Assembly (NCBI GenBank): GCA_964462685.1
Contig: CAYWYR010000001.1
Span: 62,001 to 126,000, forward strand
DNA from: CAYWYR01 sp964462685
Lineage (GTDB): Bacteria; Bacteroidota; Ignavibacteria; Kapaibacteriales; UBA2268
Direction: 5' to 3'
Length of the DNA stretch: 64,000 bases
A program made the position numbers and the translations under genes. The notes under the pieces were generated by a model that was not told the DNA's origin, searched no databases, and worked only from the letters and a program-made list of their open reading frames with translations. Position 1 is the first letter of the stretch. The number at the start of each line of letters is the position of its first letter. Below, piece after piece: positions 11,166 through 19,331 of the stretch.

Positions 11166-11200
11166 ATGGTAAGTAACCTCGTTATAAATAGACTTACCAT
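11166..11200 (+). promoter_or_regulatory. Hairpin between ACIII genes and the oxidase module
   Basis: ATGGTAAGT at 11166-11174 is repeated inverted as ACTTACCAT at 11192-11200 (nine perfect pairs, 17-base loop), then GTTTT. It could be a weak terminator or RNA-processing site that sets the ratio of act to cox mRNA. The T run is short, so it is not a strong terminator. Confidence 0.4.
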
Positions 11201-11215
11201 GTTTTGTAGGCTAGT

Positions 11216-12280
11216 ATGAAAACTGACAACAAAAACAACGAATTCAACTTCTTCGAAAACAATAAGTACGAAGAAGAAGTAAATTTCGGGCAGGTATTCA
11301 AATCTTCCCACCGTACCTTTGGTGTGTTTTATCTTATGGTTGTGATAGGTATTATCATAGCCGGTCTCGCTTATCTGGATAATCTTTCCTGGATAGGCAT
11401 CAACAAGTATGATGATACTGTCATTATTCCTGTATATGAGCAGGAACTTATCGAACAAAAAAGATCGGTTACCTTGGCCGGTGTTGATGTAATGGCCGCA
11501 GCTGTGCCTTCAGATGAGGATATTCTGAGAGGTCAAGAAGTATATTCGGAATACTGCACCTCGTGCCACGGAAACGAAGGAAAAGGCGATGGTGCTGCAG
11601 GTGCTGCCCTAAACCCTCCTCCACGTAACTTTCACGTTGAGGATGGATGGACTAATGGACGTAAAATTTCAGATATCTACAAAACTTTAGAAGAAGGTAT
11701 TATAGAAAATGGAATGTCCGCCTATGATTATCTTCCGGTAGAAGATAGGTTCGCTCTAGCTCATTTTATTCGCTCCCTGATGGAAGCCCCTCCGATGGAC
11801 ACTGATTCCGATCTTCAAAACCTAGATCTCGCCTACGGCCTTTCAGAAGGTAAAACAACGAATAATCAGATTCCCCTAGAAAAAGCTATGAGAATCATAG
11901 CTGAAGAGAATACAACTTCAAACCTTTCGGTTTCTTCCGCGATGAGAAGAATCAATACTATGGCTGATGAAGATGTAAAACGTATTTTCAATACTTCGTT
12001 CACCAACCAGCGGCAGGCATTAGGTATGCTTGCAAGAGACGGTGGATGGAGAGGTTCTCTTACTGCTTTTGAGGATTATATACGCCCGGATATGGGAAGA
12101 AACGGCTTTGGGTCAGGTTACAGCAAACTAAAACTCGATGACAGAATGAGGCTTCACACAGTTCTTAGAGATTACATGACTGTTGTTCCTCAGAATATTA
12201 TAGAGGCTGAAGATAATGTACCGATGGAGCCTTCTGATTACAAATTCACTACAAAAGAAGAAGCGATTTTTGATGAATAA
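11216..12280 (+). CDS. Membrane-anchored monoheme cytochrome c with C-terminal extension
   Basis: Residues of about 35-58 form a TM anchor (FGVFYLMVVIGIIIAGLAYL). A class I cytochrome c domain follows at about 100-190 with CTSCHG and GDGAAGAALNPPPRNF. This places a c heme between ACIII and the oxidase, where it could carry electrons between them. The remaining 150 residues (LEKAMRIIAEENTT ... GSLTAFEDYIRPD) are not a heme domain I know, and they contain no further CxxCH. The gene overlaps sco by eight bases. It could be described as a CoxM/caa3-like cytochrome supplied as a separate subunit. Confidence 0.8.
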   Translation: MKTDNKNNEFNFFENNKYEEEVNFGQVFKSSHRTFGVFYLMVVIGIIIAGLAYLDNLSWIGINKYDDTVIIPVYEQELIEQKRSVTLAGVDVMAAAVPSDEDILRGQEVYSEYCTSCHGNEGKGDGAAGAALNPPPRNFHVEDGWTNGRKISDIYKTLEEGIIENGMSAYDYLPVEDRFALAHFIRSLMEAPPMDTDSDLQNLDLAYGLSEGKTTNNQIPLEKAMRIIAEENTTSNLSVSSAMRRINTMADEDVKRIFNTSFTNQRQALGMLARDGGWRGSLTAFEDYIRPDMGRNGFGSGYSKLKLDDRMRLHTVLRDYMTVVPQNIIEAEDNVPMEPSDYKFTTKEEAIFDE

Positions 12281-13106
12281 AACTGTCTATATATTAATAG
12301 CAGTACTCTTTTCGTCTCTAAACTTATACTCTCAGGAGGGCGGTTCTCAAAGGCCGGATCCAACTGAAAAAGTAGGAATAGAGGAAAATCTTGGCGGGTA
12401 TGTTGATCTGGATACTGAGATTACTCTCGATACAGGTGAGACACTGCAGCTCAGAGATGTTTTGGACAAGCCAACAATCCTAACGCTTGTATATTTTAGA
12501 TGTCCTGGTATATGCAACGGTCTGCTTAACGGGCTAGTTGATTTGATCGAAAGAGTCGATCTTGAACCGGGAGAGGATTATCAAGTTCTTTCTCTGAGCT
12601 TTGACCACACAGAAGGAAGCGATCTTGCACTTGGCAAGAAAAATACTTACCTGACTCAGTTCCAGAGAAAAATCGACAGAGATGACTGGTTGTTTGCCAC
12701 AGCCGATAGCAGTGCTCTTAAAAGCATAACCGATTCAGTCGGGTTTTACTATCAAACACAAGAATGGCAGACAGGACGTAGGGACTTTTTGCACGCAGGT
12801 GCACTTATCTTCATCGGCGAGGATGGTCTTATAACGCGTTATCTTAACGCGAACGAAGACGATGTAGATAAAACTGTTGAGTTTTTGCCCTTTAACGTGA
12901 AAATGGCAGTGGTGGAAACCAAAAACGGTACCCCACAGCCTACTATAAATACGGTACTGGATCTATGCTTCAAGTATGATCCGGAAGGACGAACTTACGT
13001 TTTTGATTTATTGCCCGTGCTCGGCACGATAATGCTGCTTACTTTAGGTGTATTCATAACCTATCTAGTGGTGTCATCAAAAAAAGATAAAAAAAATAAA
13101 GACTGA
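12273..13106 (+). CDS. Sco1/SenC copper chaperone for cytochrome oxidase
   Basis: This is a thioredoxin-fold protein that delivers copper to the CuA site of subunit II. The copper ligands are visible: C77-PGI-C81 and H174 (in FLHAGAL). An N-terminal signal (KTVYILIAVLFSSLNLYS) and a C-terminal TM (LPVLGTIMLLTLGVFITYLVV) hold it in the periplasm. I use ATG 12273, which overlaps the preceding cytochrome gene by eight bases. A longer frame from 12216 would only add residues that overlap further. Its place immediately before coxA fits oxidase assembly. Confidence 0.92.
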   Translation: MNKTVYILIAVLFSSLNLYSQEGGSQRPDPTEKVGIEENLGGYVDLDTEITLDTGETLQLRDVLDKPTILTLVYFRCPGICNGLLNGLVDLIERVDLEPGEDYQVLSLSFDHTEGSDLALGKKNTYLTQFQRKIDRDDWLFATADSSALKSITDSVGFYYQTQEWQTGRRDFLHAGALIFIGEDGLITRYLNANEDDVDKTVEFLPFNVKMAVVETKNGTPQPTINTVLDLCFKYDPEGRTYVFDLLPVLGTIMLLTLGVFITYLVVSSKKDKKNKD

Positions 13107-13117
13107 AAGGCGATATT

Positions 13118-14872
13118 ATGGAAGAACTCAGAACACCTGAGGCCAAAGAGCGGCTGAGACCCGTCTCCTACGAGCCTATAAATGAAAAAGACACTTGGAA
13201 AAAAGATGGATATACTTCTTTCTTAGATGTCAAAACCCAGTATAAAGGGCTGCTTGCTTGGCTCTTGACAACCGACCACAAAAGAATAGGGATGATGTAT
13301 CTCTATTCGATGACGTTTTTCTTCTTGATCGGTCTTACGCTTGCCTTTTTGATGAGGCTGGAGATGTGGACCCCTGGGCCAACTATCGTTGATGCCCAAG
13401 TATATAATGCCATGTTTACTATGCACGGTATTATAATGGTGTTCCTGTTTATAGTACCAGGGATTCCAGCGGTATTCGGTAACTATTTCTTGCCTATTCA
13501 GCTCGGTGCAGAAGATGTCTCCTTCCCGCGGCTCAACCTTCTTTCTTACCACCTGTATATAATCGGTGGGCTTTTAGCACTTTACTCATTTGTTTCAGGC
13601 TTTATTGATCAGCAATGGATTGATACCGGTTGGACTTTCTATGTGCCGTACTCTCTATCCACAGCGACTAATATTACGATCCCGCTCTTGGCAGCGTTTA
13701 TCCTCGGATTCTCCTCAATCTTAACAGGGCTCAACTTTGTGACTACAATGCACAGGATGAGAGCAAAAGGCATGGGCTTCTTCCAGATGCCACTGTTCTG
13801 CTGGTCACTATACTCCACTGCGTGGATTCAGATAATCGCTACTCCTGTAATCGGTATTACGATAGTACTTGTACTGCTCGAAAGATATATGGGATTTGGT
13901 ATCTTCGATCCAGCAAGAGGTGGAGACCCGATACTTATGCAACACCTTTTCTGGATTTACTCACACCCTGCGGTTTATATAATGGTACTTCCGGCTTTCG
14001 GTGTGGCATCTGATATAATCGCAACATTCTCCAGGAGAACGATTTACGGCTATAAGATTATGGCATATTCAACAATGGCCATCGCACTTGTTGGTTATAT
14101 GGTATGGGCTCACCACATGTTCACATCCGGTATGAGCGAGACCTCAAGGGCCGTCTTCTCATTCTTCACGTTCCTTGTGGCTGTGCCTACAGGGGTTAAG
14201 ATATTCAACTGGGTTGCTACACTCTGGAGAGGCTCGATAATTCTGAGAACTCCAATGCTGTTCGCACTATCGTTTATTTTCTTGTTCTCCATAGGTGGGC
14301 TTACAGGTTTAGTGCTTGGCGCTTTATCTACTGATATTCACCTTCACGATACTTATTTTGTCGTAGGTCACTTCCACTATGTGATACTCGGCGGTATCGT
14401 TTCAATGTTCCTGGCCGCGCTTCACTACTGGTTCCCTAAGATGACTAACAGAATGTACAATGAGAAAGTAGCCAACGTTGGAGTGCTTCTGTATTTCATA
14501 GGTGTAAATGTGGTTTATTTCCCGATGTTCATCATGGGTTATCAAGGTATGCCGCGTAGATACTATGATTATCTACCTGAATATGAAATGTATCACATGA
14601 TCACCACAGTAGGTTCATGGGTACTGATTGGCTCAATAGTGCTAATGCTTGCCAACCTGGCAGTAGGGGCAAAACGCAAAAAGAAACTGAATACAAGAAA
14701 CCCATGGGGAGCTTTGACTCTTGAATGGACTGTTCCTTCACCGCCGCCGCTACTGAACTTCGAGAAACTACCTGTAGTAACGGGCGGACCTTATGACTAT
14801 CCTGATTTCAAGGAATCCAGTCTTGAGGAGAAGGACGAATTAACAGATGACAAACTCAAAAACAGTAATTAA
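13118..14872 (+). CDS. coxA: Cytochrome c oxidase subunit I, heme-copper A2 type
   Basis: This is the catalytic subunit with heme a, heme a3 and CuB, 584 residues and about twelve TM helices. Ligands are present: MHG (heme a His), HHMFTSG (CuB), and VGHFHY (heme a3 and heme a). Residues 281-287 read YSHPAVY. The cross-linked Tyr is kept, but the D-channel Glu of A1 oxidases is replaced. The YS pair just before HP is the hallmark of the A2 family (as in Rhodothermus caa3). Proton pumping would use the Tyr-Ser route. It lies 11 bases after sco and two before coxC. Confidence 0.97.
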   Translation: MEELRTPEAKERLRPVSYEPINEKDTWKKDGYTSFLDVKTQYKGLLAWLLTTDHKRIGMMYLYSMTFFFLIGLTLAFLMRLEMWTPGPTIVDAQVYNAMFTMHGIIMVFLFIVPGIPAVFGNYFLPIQLGAEDVSFPRLNLLSYHLYIIGGLLALYSFVSGFIDQQWIDTGWTFYVPYSLSTATNITIPLLAAFILGFSSILTGLNFVTTMHRMRAKGMGFFQMPLFCWSLYSTAWIQIIATPVIGITIVLVLLERYMGFGIFDPARGGDPILMQHLFWIYSHPAVYIMVLPAFGVASDIIATFSRRTIYGYKIMAYSTMAIALVGYMVWAHHMFTSGMSETSRAVFSFFTFLVAVPTGVKIFNWVATLWRGSIILRTPMLFALSFIFLFSIGGLTGLVLGALSTDIHLHDTYFVVGHFHYVILGGIVSMFLAALHYWFPKMTNRMYNEKVANVGVLLYFIGVNVVYFPMFIMGYQGMPRRYYDYLPEYEMYHMITTVGSWVLIGSIVLMLANLAVGAKRKKKLNTRNPWGALTLEWTVPSPPPLLNFEKLPVVTGGPYDYPDFKESSLEEKDELTDDKLKNSN

Positions 14873-14874
14873 CA

Positions 14875-15666
14875 ATGGCTGAAAGAGACGATAACATTCT
14901 TCCGAAGCCTGTTGGCGGGGTCGATCCCCAGCAGATGGATGACCAGCACGGCGATAGACTTGTAGGTGTGGATTACGGTTATCACGATGGTGGGCAAGAT
15001 GACCACCATGATGATCACGGCAATCACGCCGGCCACGGTTACGGTGACAATCAGGAACTGTACGTACACGAATTCAAGGATCACTATGGTTCTAAATTCG
15101 GTATGTGGCTCTTCCTCTTTACCGAGGTTTTACTGTTCGGCGGGCTTCTGTTCTTGTACTATGGTTACAGGATTGAATATCCTCAGCAGTTTCATGATGG
15201 TGCTATGGAGTTGTCTGTAGTCCTCGGTACAGTCAACACTATAGTGCTGCTTACCAGTTCGCTTACGATGGTGCTTGCTATAGTTGCACTTCAACGGCAA
15301 AGTAAGAAAGTATCCATATTCTATATGATAGTGACGATAGCCTGTGCGTTTACATTCCTGATCAATAAATACTTCGAGTGGAGTGCTAAAATCCACCACG
15401 GTATATACCCAGGTTCTGATGAAATGCCGGCACACCTCCAAGCTGAAGGTATCGATACGTTCTTTGGTTTGTATTACTTGATGACAGGTCTTCACACTTT
15501 CCACGTTATAGTAGGTGTTATCCTGCTTTCAGCTCTTACAGCGATGATAGCAAGAGGCACTCTCCACCATAAATACTATACACACTTGGAAAACGGTGGC
15601 CTTTACTGGCACCTTGTCGATCTTATTTGGATATTCCTGTTCCCGCTTTTCTATCTGCTACATTAA
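14875..15666 (+). CDS. coxC: Cytochrome c oxidase subunit III with His/Asp-rich N-terminal tail
   Basis: The core from about residue 70 is subunit III (FGMWLFLFTEVLLFGG; GLHTFHVIVG; a YWHLVDLIWIFLFPLFYLL end), with five or more TM helices. The first 65 residues are an unusual hydrophilic extension, rich in His and Asp between 34 and 58 (YGYHDGGQDDHHDDHGNHAG). Subunit III does not need this for its known role. The extension may bind copper or zinc, but that is inference. The start ATG is two bases after the coxA stop, so the tail is part of a tightly coupled operon. Confidence 0.93.
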   Translation: MAERDDNILPKPVGGVDPQQMDDQHGDRLVGVDYGYHDGGQDDHHDDHGNHAGHGYGDNQELYVHEFKDHYGSKFGMWLFLFTEVLLFGGLLFLYYGYRIEYPQQFHDGAMELSVVLGTVNTIVLLTSSLTMVLAIVALQRQSKKVSIFYMIVTIACAFTFLINKYFEWSAKIHHGIYPGSDEMPAHLQAEGIDTFFGLYYLMTGLHTFHVIVGVILLSALTAMIARGTLHHKYYTHLENGGLYWHLVDLIWIFLFPLFYLLH

Positions 15667-15690
15667 TATTTTGGGAATCTCTTCCAAATA

Positions 15691-15720
15691 TATGAACAGA
15701 TATGAACGGATATGAACAAG
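15691..15720 (+). repeat. Three tandem 10-base repeats between coxC and coxD
   Basis: TATGAACAGA, TATGAACGGA and TATGAACAAG follow one another without gaps inside the 88-base spacer. They may be a slipped-strand duplication or a protein/RNA-binding element. The array is too short to be CRISPR. Confidence 0.8.
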
Positions 15721-15754
15721 AACGAAATCAATAACTAAAAAATCAATACCTAAT

Positions 15755-16057
15755 ATGGGCGGACATAACGATAATCACGAAGAACACCACGTTCCGAATT
15801 ACGCGGATAATATAGTGGTGTACTTAGCATTACTGGCGCTTACAGCTTTAACTGTATCTGTAGCCGGTATTGATCTCGGATCCTATACTTTCTTTGTTGC
15901 GATGCTAGTTGCCTCAATCAAGGCACTGCTCGTTATAAATATATTCATGCATATCAAATTCGATGACTGGGTTTTCAAAGGCATTCTTATCTCGTGCGGT
16001 TTTATCGTGCTTGTTGTCTTCGTTTTCTTAGGATTTGATATCTTATTCAGAGGATAA
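15755..16057 (+). CDS. coxD: Cytochrome c oxidase subunit IV (small, prokaryotic)
   Basis: This 100-residue protein has three TM helices (VVYLALLALTALTVSVA; FFVAMLVASIKALLVINIFMHI; ILISCGFIVLVVFVFLGF). It has the KALLVINIFMH element typical of prokaryotic COX subunit IV. The N-terminus is again His-rich (GGHNDNHEEHH). It follows a repeat-bearing spacer and precedes coxB by six bases. It stabilises the oxidase; it has no cofactor. Confidence 0.88.
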   Translation: MGGHNDNHEEHHVPNYADNIVVYLALLALTALTVSVAGIDLGSYTFFVAMLVASIKALLVINIFMHIKFDDWVFKGILISCGFIVLVVFVFLGFDILFRG

Positions 16058-16063
16058 AGAAAA

Positions 16064-16795
16064 ATGTACGATAGACCATCCTTTTATGCTGATACTGTTG
16101 ACGGTGCTATGATTTATATCACCGGGATCAGTATATTCCTGCTTCTCGGTATCACAGTGGTGATGCTGTACTTCGTGTACAAATATCACCATAAAAAACA
16201 CCCTAAACCTATCCAGACCCACGGTAACGTTTGGGTTGAGCTTACTTGGGTTACTATACCGACCGTTATCGTTATCTCTATGTTCTTCTATGGTTACATG
16301 GACTATAAAGTTCTGGCCGAGAACGAAGAGTACGATGTACTGATAAATGTTACTGCCAAGAAATGGGACTGGGATTTTGGTTATCCTGCGGCTGATTCTA
16401 CCTATGTGTTCGATGAAGTTGTTGTCCCTCTAGGAAGAACTGTCCGTTTTGATATAACTTCTACCGACGTGCTGCACTCTTTCTATCTTCCTGCATTTAG
16501 GATTAAAGAAGATGCTGTACCTGGTAAGATCAATTCATACATCATCACACCTAACAGAACAGGTATTTTCGATATAGCTTGTACAGAGTATTGCGGCCAG
16601 TATCACTGGAAGATGTACAAACAAATGAGAGTGGTAACACAGGATGAATACGCTCTGTGGCTCGGCCAAAGCAAAGATATGTACATAAGGGAAGTTCTAG
16701 AAAGCAAGAACTACCCTGTTAAAGTACCTATACAAAACTACTACGAAAACAGAGAAGCTGGGCTTGACACCGATAGATCGATAATAACTTTCTAA
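16064..16795 (+). CDS. coxB: Cytochrome c oxidase subunit II (CuA)
   Basis: Two N-terminal TM helices (AMIYITGISIFLLLGITVVML; VTIPTVIVISMFFYGYM) are followed by a periplasmic cupredoxin domain. The CuA ligands are complete: His in VLHSF, C173, E175, C177, H181 and M184 (CTEYCGQYHWKM). The protein ends at 243 residues with no fused cytochrome c domain, so this is an aa3-type subunit and the c heme must come from the separate cytochromes in the cluster. It is unusual to find subunit II after III and IV rather than before I. Confidence 0.96.
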   Translation: MYDRPSFYADTVDGAMIYITGISIFLLLGITVVMLYFVYKYHHKKHPKPIQTHGNVWVELTWVTIPTVIVISMFFYGYMDYKVLAENEEYDVLINVTAKKWDWDFGYPAADSTYVFDEVVVPLGRTVRFDITSTDVLHSFYLPAFRIKEDAVPGKINSYIITPNRTGIFDIACTEYCGQYHWKMYKQMRVVTQDEYALWLGQSKDMYIREVLESKNYPVKVPIQNYYENREAGLDTDRSIITF

Positions 16796-16819
16796 AACCT
16801 GGTTTTATTCAGATAAGAA

Positions 16820-17755
16820 TTGCAAAATAACATCAACCATAAAAGTCAGCAATCAATAGCTGTTAACGTCTCTAAGTCGAATGACTATGGGATGACAGCG
16901 ATGATGCACCTTTCCAAGATCAGGATAGGAGCGGCTATTACTGTAACCGCGGCTTTCGGTTATATGATGGCAACCGGATCGCTCGGTCTGGAGATGGTAC
17001 TTCCTCTTTTGGGCACACTGATATTGGCAACAGGCGCCTCTGCACTGAACCAATATCAGGAATACGATTACGATAAGCTGATGCCGAGGACAATGAACAG
17101 GCCTATACCACGCGGGGATTTATCCCCAAGGACGGTATTGTTCTTTGCACTCTTCACGATACTCGCAGGCCTGGGAATATTAGCCTTATCTCCCTATGGG
17201 GAAGGCTGGCCTTTGGTATTGGGCATGCTAAGCGTGGTATCTTATAATGCGGTCTATACACCTCTGAAAAGGAAAACCGCTCTGGCGATTGTTCCTGGAT
17301 CTATTGTCGGTGCCTTACCTCCAGCAATCGGATATACCGCCGGTGGCGGAGATCCGTTCGCTATGGATATACTTTATGTGGGGTTTTTCTTGTTTATTTG
17401 GCAAATACCTCATTTTTGGATGTTGCTCCTTAAATATGATAAAGAATATCAAAGTGCCGGATTCCCGGTTCTTACCGAAAAGGTATCCAAAGATCAGCTT
17501 TTCGTAATGATATTTATATGGACTCTTTCGCTTGTAGGCCTTGGTTTGGTTATGCCGATATTCGGTTTGGGCCTTACATTGCCTGCATTCATTTTCAATG
17601 TATCGATATCTATCTGGATGGTCGTTAAAAGTATCGGATACTTTAAGACTGGGGTAGAAAAAGTGGACGGCAAGAAATGGTTCTTGTCACTTAACATTTA
17701 CGTTATACTTCTTCTTTTCGCAATGGCGATGGAAAGAGTATATCTTAATTTCTAA
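16820..17755 (+). CDS. ctaB: Protoheme IX farnesyltransferase (heme o synthase)
   Basis: This is a UbiA-family membrane prenyltransferase that makes heme O, the precursor of heme A for the oxidase. The first Asp-rich motif NQYQEYDYDKLMPRTMNRPI is intact, and there are about eight or nine TM helices. The start is uncertain. TTG 16820 gives 311 residues and keeps the NDY...LSKIRIG element that matches the conserved DY..LTKPR region. The first ATG at 16892 would cut part of it. Heme A synthase (ctaA) is not in this window. Confidence 0.93.
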   Translation: MQNNINHKSQQSIAVNVSKSNDYGMTAMMHLSKIRIGAAITVTAAFGYMMATGSLGLEMVLPLLGTLILATGASALNQYQEYDYDKLMPRTMNRPIPRGDLSPRTVLFFALFTILAGLGILALSPYGEGWPLVLGMLSVVSYNAVYTPLKRKTALAIVPGSIVGALPPAIGYTAGGGDPFAMDILYVGFFLFIWQIPHFWMLLLKYDKEYQSAGFPVLTEKVSKDQLFVMIFIWTLSLVGLGLVMPIFGLGLTLPAFIFNVSISIWMVVKSIGYFKTGVEKVDGKKWFLSLNIYVILLLFAMAMERVYLNF

Positions 17756-17781
17756 AAACTACAATTAAGGTCACTTGGGAA

Positions 17782-19263
17782 ATGGAACATTCTGGATTGG
17801 CATTACCCGTATCTGGGTCCCATCTTTTACTTTTGGATTTTCTGCTTTTGGTAGCACTAACCGTGCTACTGGTATTTATGACATACCTATCAGGTGCGCT
17901 CATGATATCGTCAAGCAAGAAAAGCAAATATGAAAAAACCGGCGAACTTCGCTGGTACAAGATGGCCAGAGATTATGTATCGCACGTTGCGGATTACCCT
18001 GTAATCTGGTTCGCCTGTGGTGTTGTACCTTACATCGCTGTTATATTATCGTTCCTACAGTTGATGACTGGCCAGGCAGATAACCAAGTCGTGTTCTTGC
18101 TTACCGTTGGGTTTGTTGTTTATGTAGCATCGCTTGCTATGGCTTGGGTTTATAAGGAATCAGTGAAAACTGGTTGGACTCAGTTAAGCCTAAAACCAGA
18201 GCAATACACAGATGATAACTCTAAAGCCAAAGTCCACGATTCCACTCTGCTCAGCGGTAACTATGGCGGTTGGGCGGTATTCTTCATCCTTGTTTCTATG
18301 TGGATCACGATAGCAGGCGTTGTCTTGGCTTACCACCCGGAATGGTGGGGCGGAAGCATCCTGGTTCCGCTCTTCTCATGGGCGACTCAGATTAAATTCT
18401 CTATGCTTACCATCGGTGGTACAGGTCTCGCAGCATTAGGTTTCCTTTATCTCCGTTATAATGCCAACGATCCAGAGGAACTCGGGGATATCGGATATCA
18501 GGCATTCGCTAAATACGAATCTGGCAAACTCGCTCTTTGGTTCACTATCATGACTCCGGTTCTTATCGGTTTGAGTATGGCGACTATGCCGATTGCTTCT
18601 GCATCAAACTGGGTTTATCTATTAGCGGCTTTGGCGTTTGTGCTACTTGTAATAGGCGGGCATTATAGTTACGCATTACTTAAAACAGGTGAATCCAGAT
18701 ATGCGATAGGTGGATATTGGTTGATACTGTTGGTCTTTGTTTTTGTAGCAAGTTCCGAACATCAAGCTTTCAGTGAAGTAAACCAGATTAATATCACCAC
18801 CCTAGCACACGAATATGAATTGATGGAAGCAGAACTTATCGCAGAGCGCTCAGATATACCTGTGGTAGCTATTGACGGTGAACTCGTGTTCAATCAAAAA
18901 TGTTCATCTTGCCACAGATTCGATAAGAAGCTCGTTGGGCCTGCATACAATAACGTAGTACCAAAATACTACGAAGACCAAACCGCTCTAATCAAGTTTA
19001 TTCTCAATCCTTACCCAGTTAACCCTGCAGAGTACCCAGGCGGTATGGCGAACCCAGGTCTGAATCCCGATGAAGCTAACGCAGTTGTAGAATATCTGAC
19101 ATCTTCAGTAAAAGAGAACCTTGGCGACGCCCCATCTACACCAGAAGCGCCTGAAGACGCTGACGATGCGGTTGTAGATGCTGAGCAAAACCCAGTAGAA
19201 GGTGATGAGACTCCGCTCGAAAACGATGATGAGACTGTTCAGGAAATCCTAAACGAGCAATAA
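17782..19263 (+). CDS. Polytopic membrane protein with C-terminal cytochrome c domain
   Basis: Residues 1 to about 330 form a membrane domain of eight or nine helices. A class I cytochrome c domain follows, with CSSCH near residue 373 and a likely Met ligand in GGMANPG. The last 40 residues are acidic (PEDADDAVVDAEQNP). It is the last gene of the respiratory cluster and is closed by a strong terminator, so it probably belongs to the same electron chain. I do not recognise the membrane domain's exact family. A terminal-oxidase partner or a quinol/c electron-transfer module are both possible. Confidence 0.8.
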   Translation: MEHSGLALPVSGSHLLLLDFLLLVALTVLLVFMTYLSGALMISSSKKSKYEKTGELRWYKMARDYVSHVADYPVIWFACGVVPYIAVILSFLQLMTGQADNQVVFLLTVGFVVYVASLAMAWVYKESVKTGWTQLSLKPEQYTDDNSKAKVHDSTLLSGNYGGWAVFFILVSMWITIAGVVLAYHPEWWGGSILVPLFSWATQIKFSMLTIGGTGLAALGFLYLRYNANDPEELGDIGYQAFAKYESGKLALWFTIMTPVLIGLSMATMPIASASNWVYLLAALAFVLLVIGGHYSYALLKTGESRYAIGGYWLILLVFVFVASSEHQAFSEVNQINITTLAHEYELMEAELIAERSDIPVVAIDGELVFNQKCSSCHRFDKKLVGPAYNNVVPKYYEDQTALIKFILNPYPVNPAEYPGGMANPGLNPDEANAVVEYLTSSVKENLGDAPSTPEAPEDADDAVVDAEQNPVEGDETPLENDDETVQEILNEQ

Positions 19264-19293
19264 ATACCTCGCCATCAATAAATAATTACTATT

Positions 19294-19328
19294 GCAAAAA
19301 CCCTGATACAAAGTATCAGGGTTTTTGC
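19294..19328. terminator. Bidirectional terminator between convergent genes
   Basis: A perfect 16-bp stem (left arm 19294-19309, right arm 19313-19328) with a three-base AAA loop; the GC-rich core is CCCTGATAC/GTATCAGGG. A and T runs on the outer stem serve both strands, closing the respiratory cluster (+) and the GT9 gene (-). Confidence 0.93.
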
Positions 19329-19331
19329 ATT

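Noticed and set aside
15691..15720. CRISPR array
   Set aside because: The three repeats are contiguous 10-mers with no spacers and no cas genes nearby.
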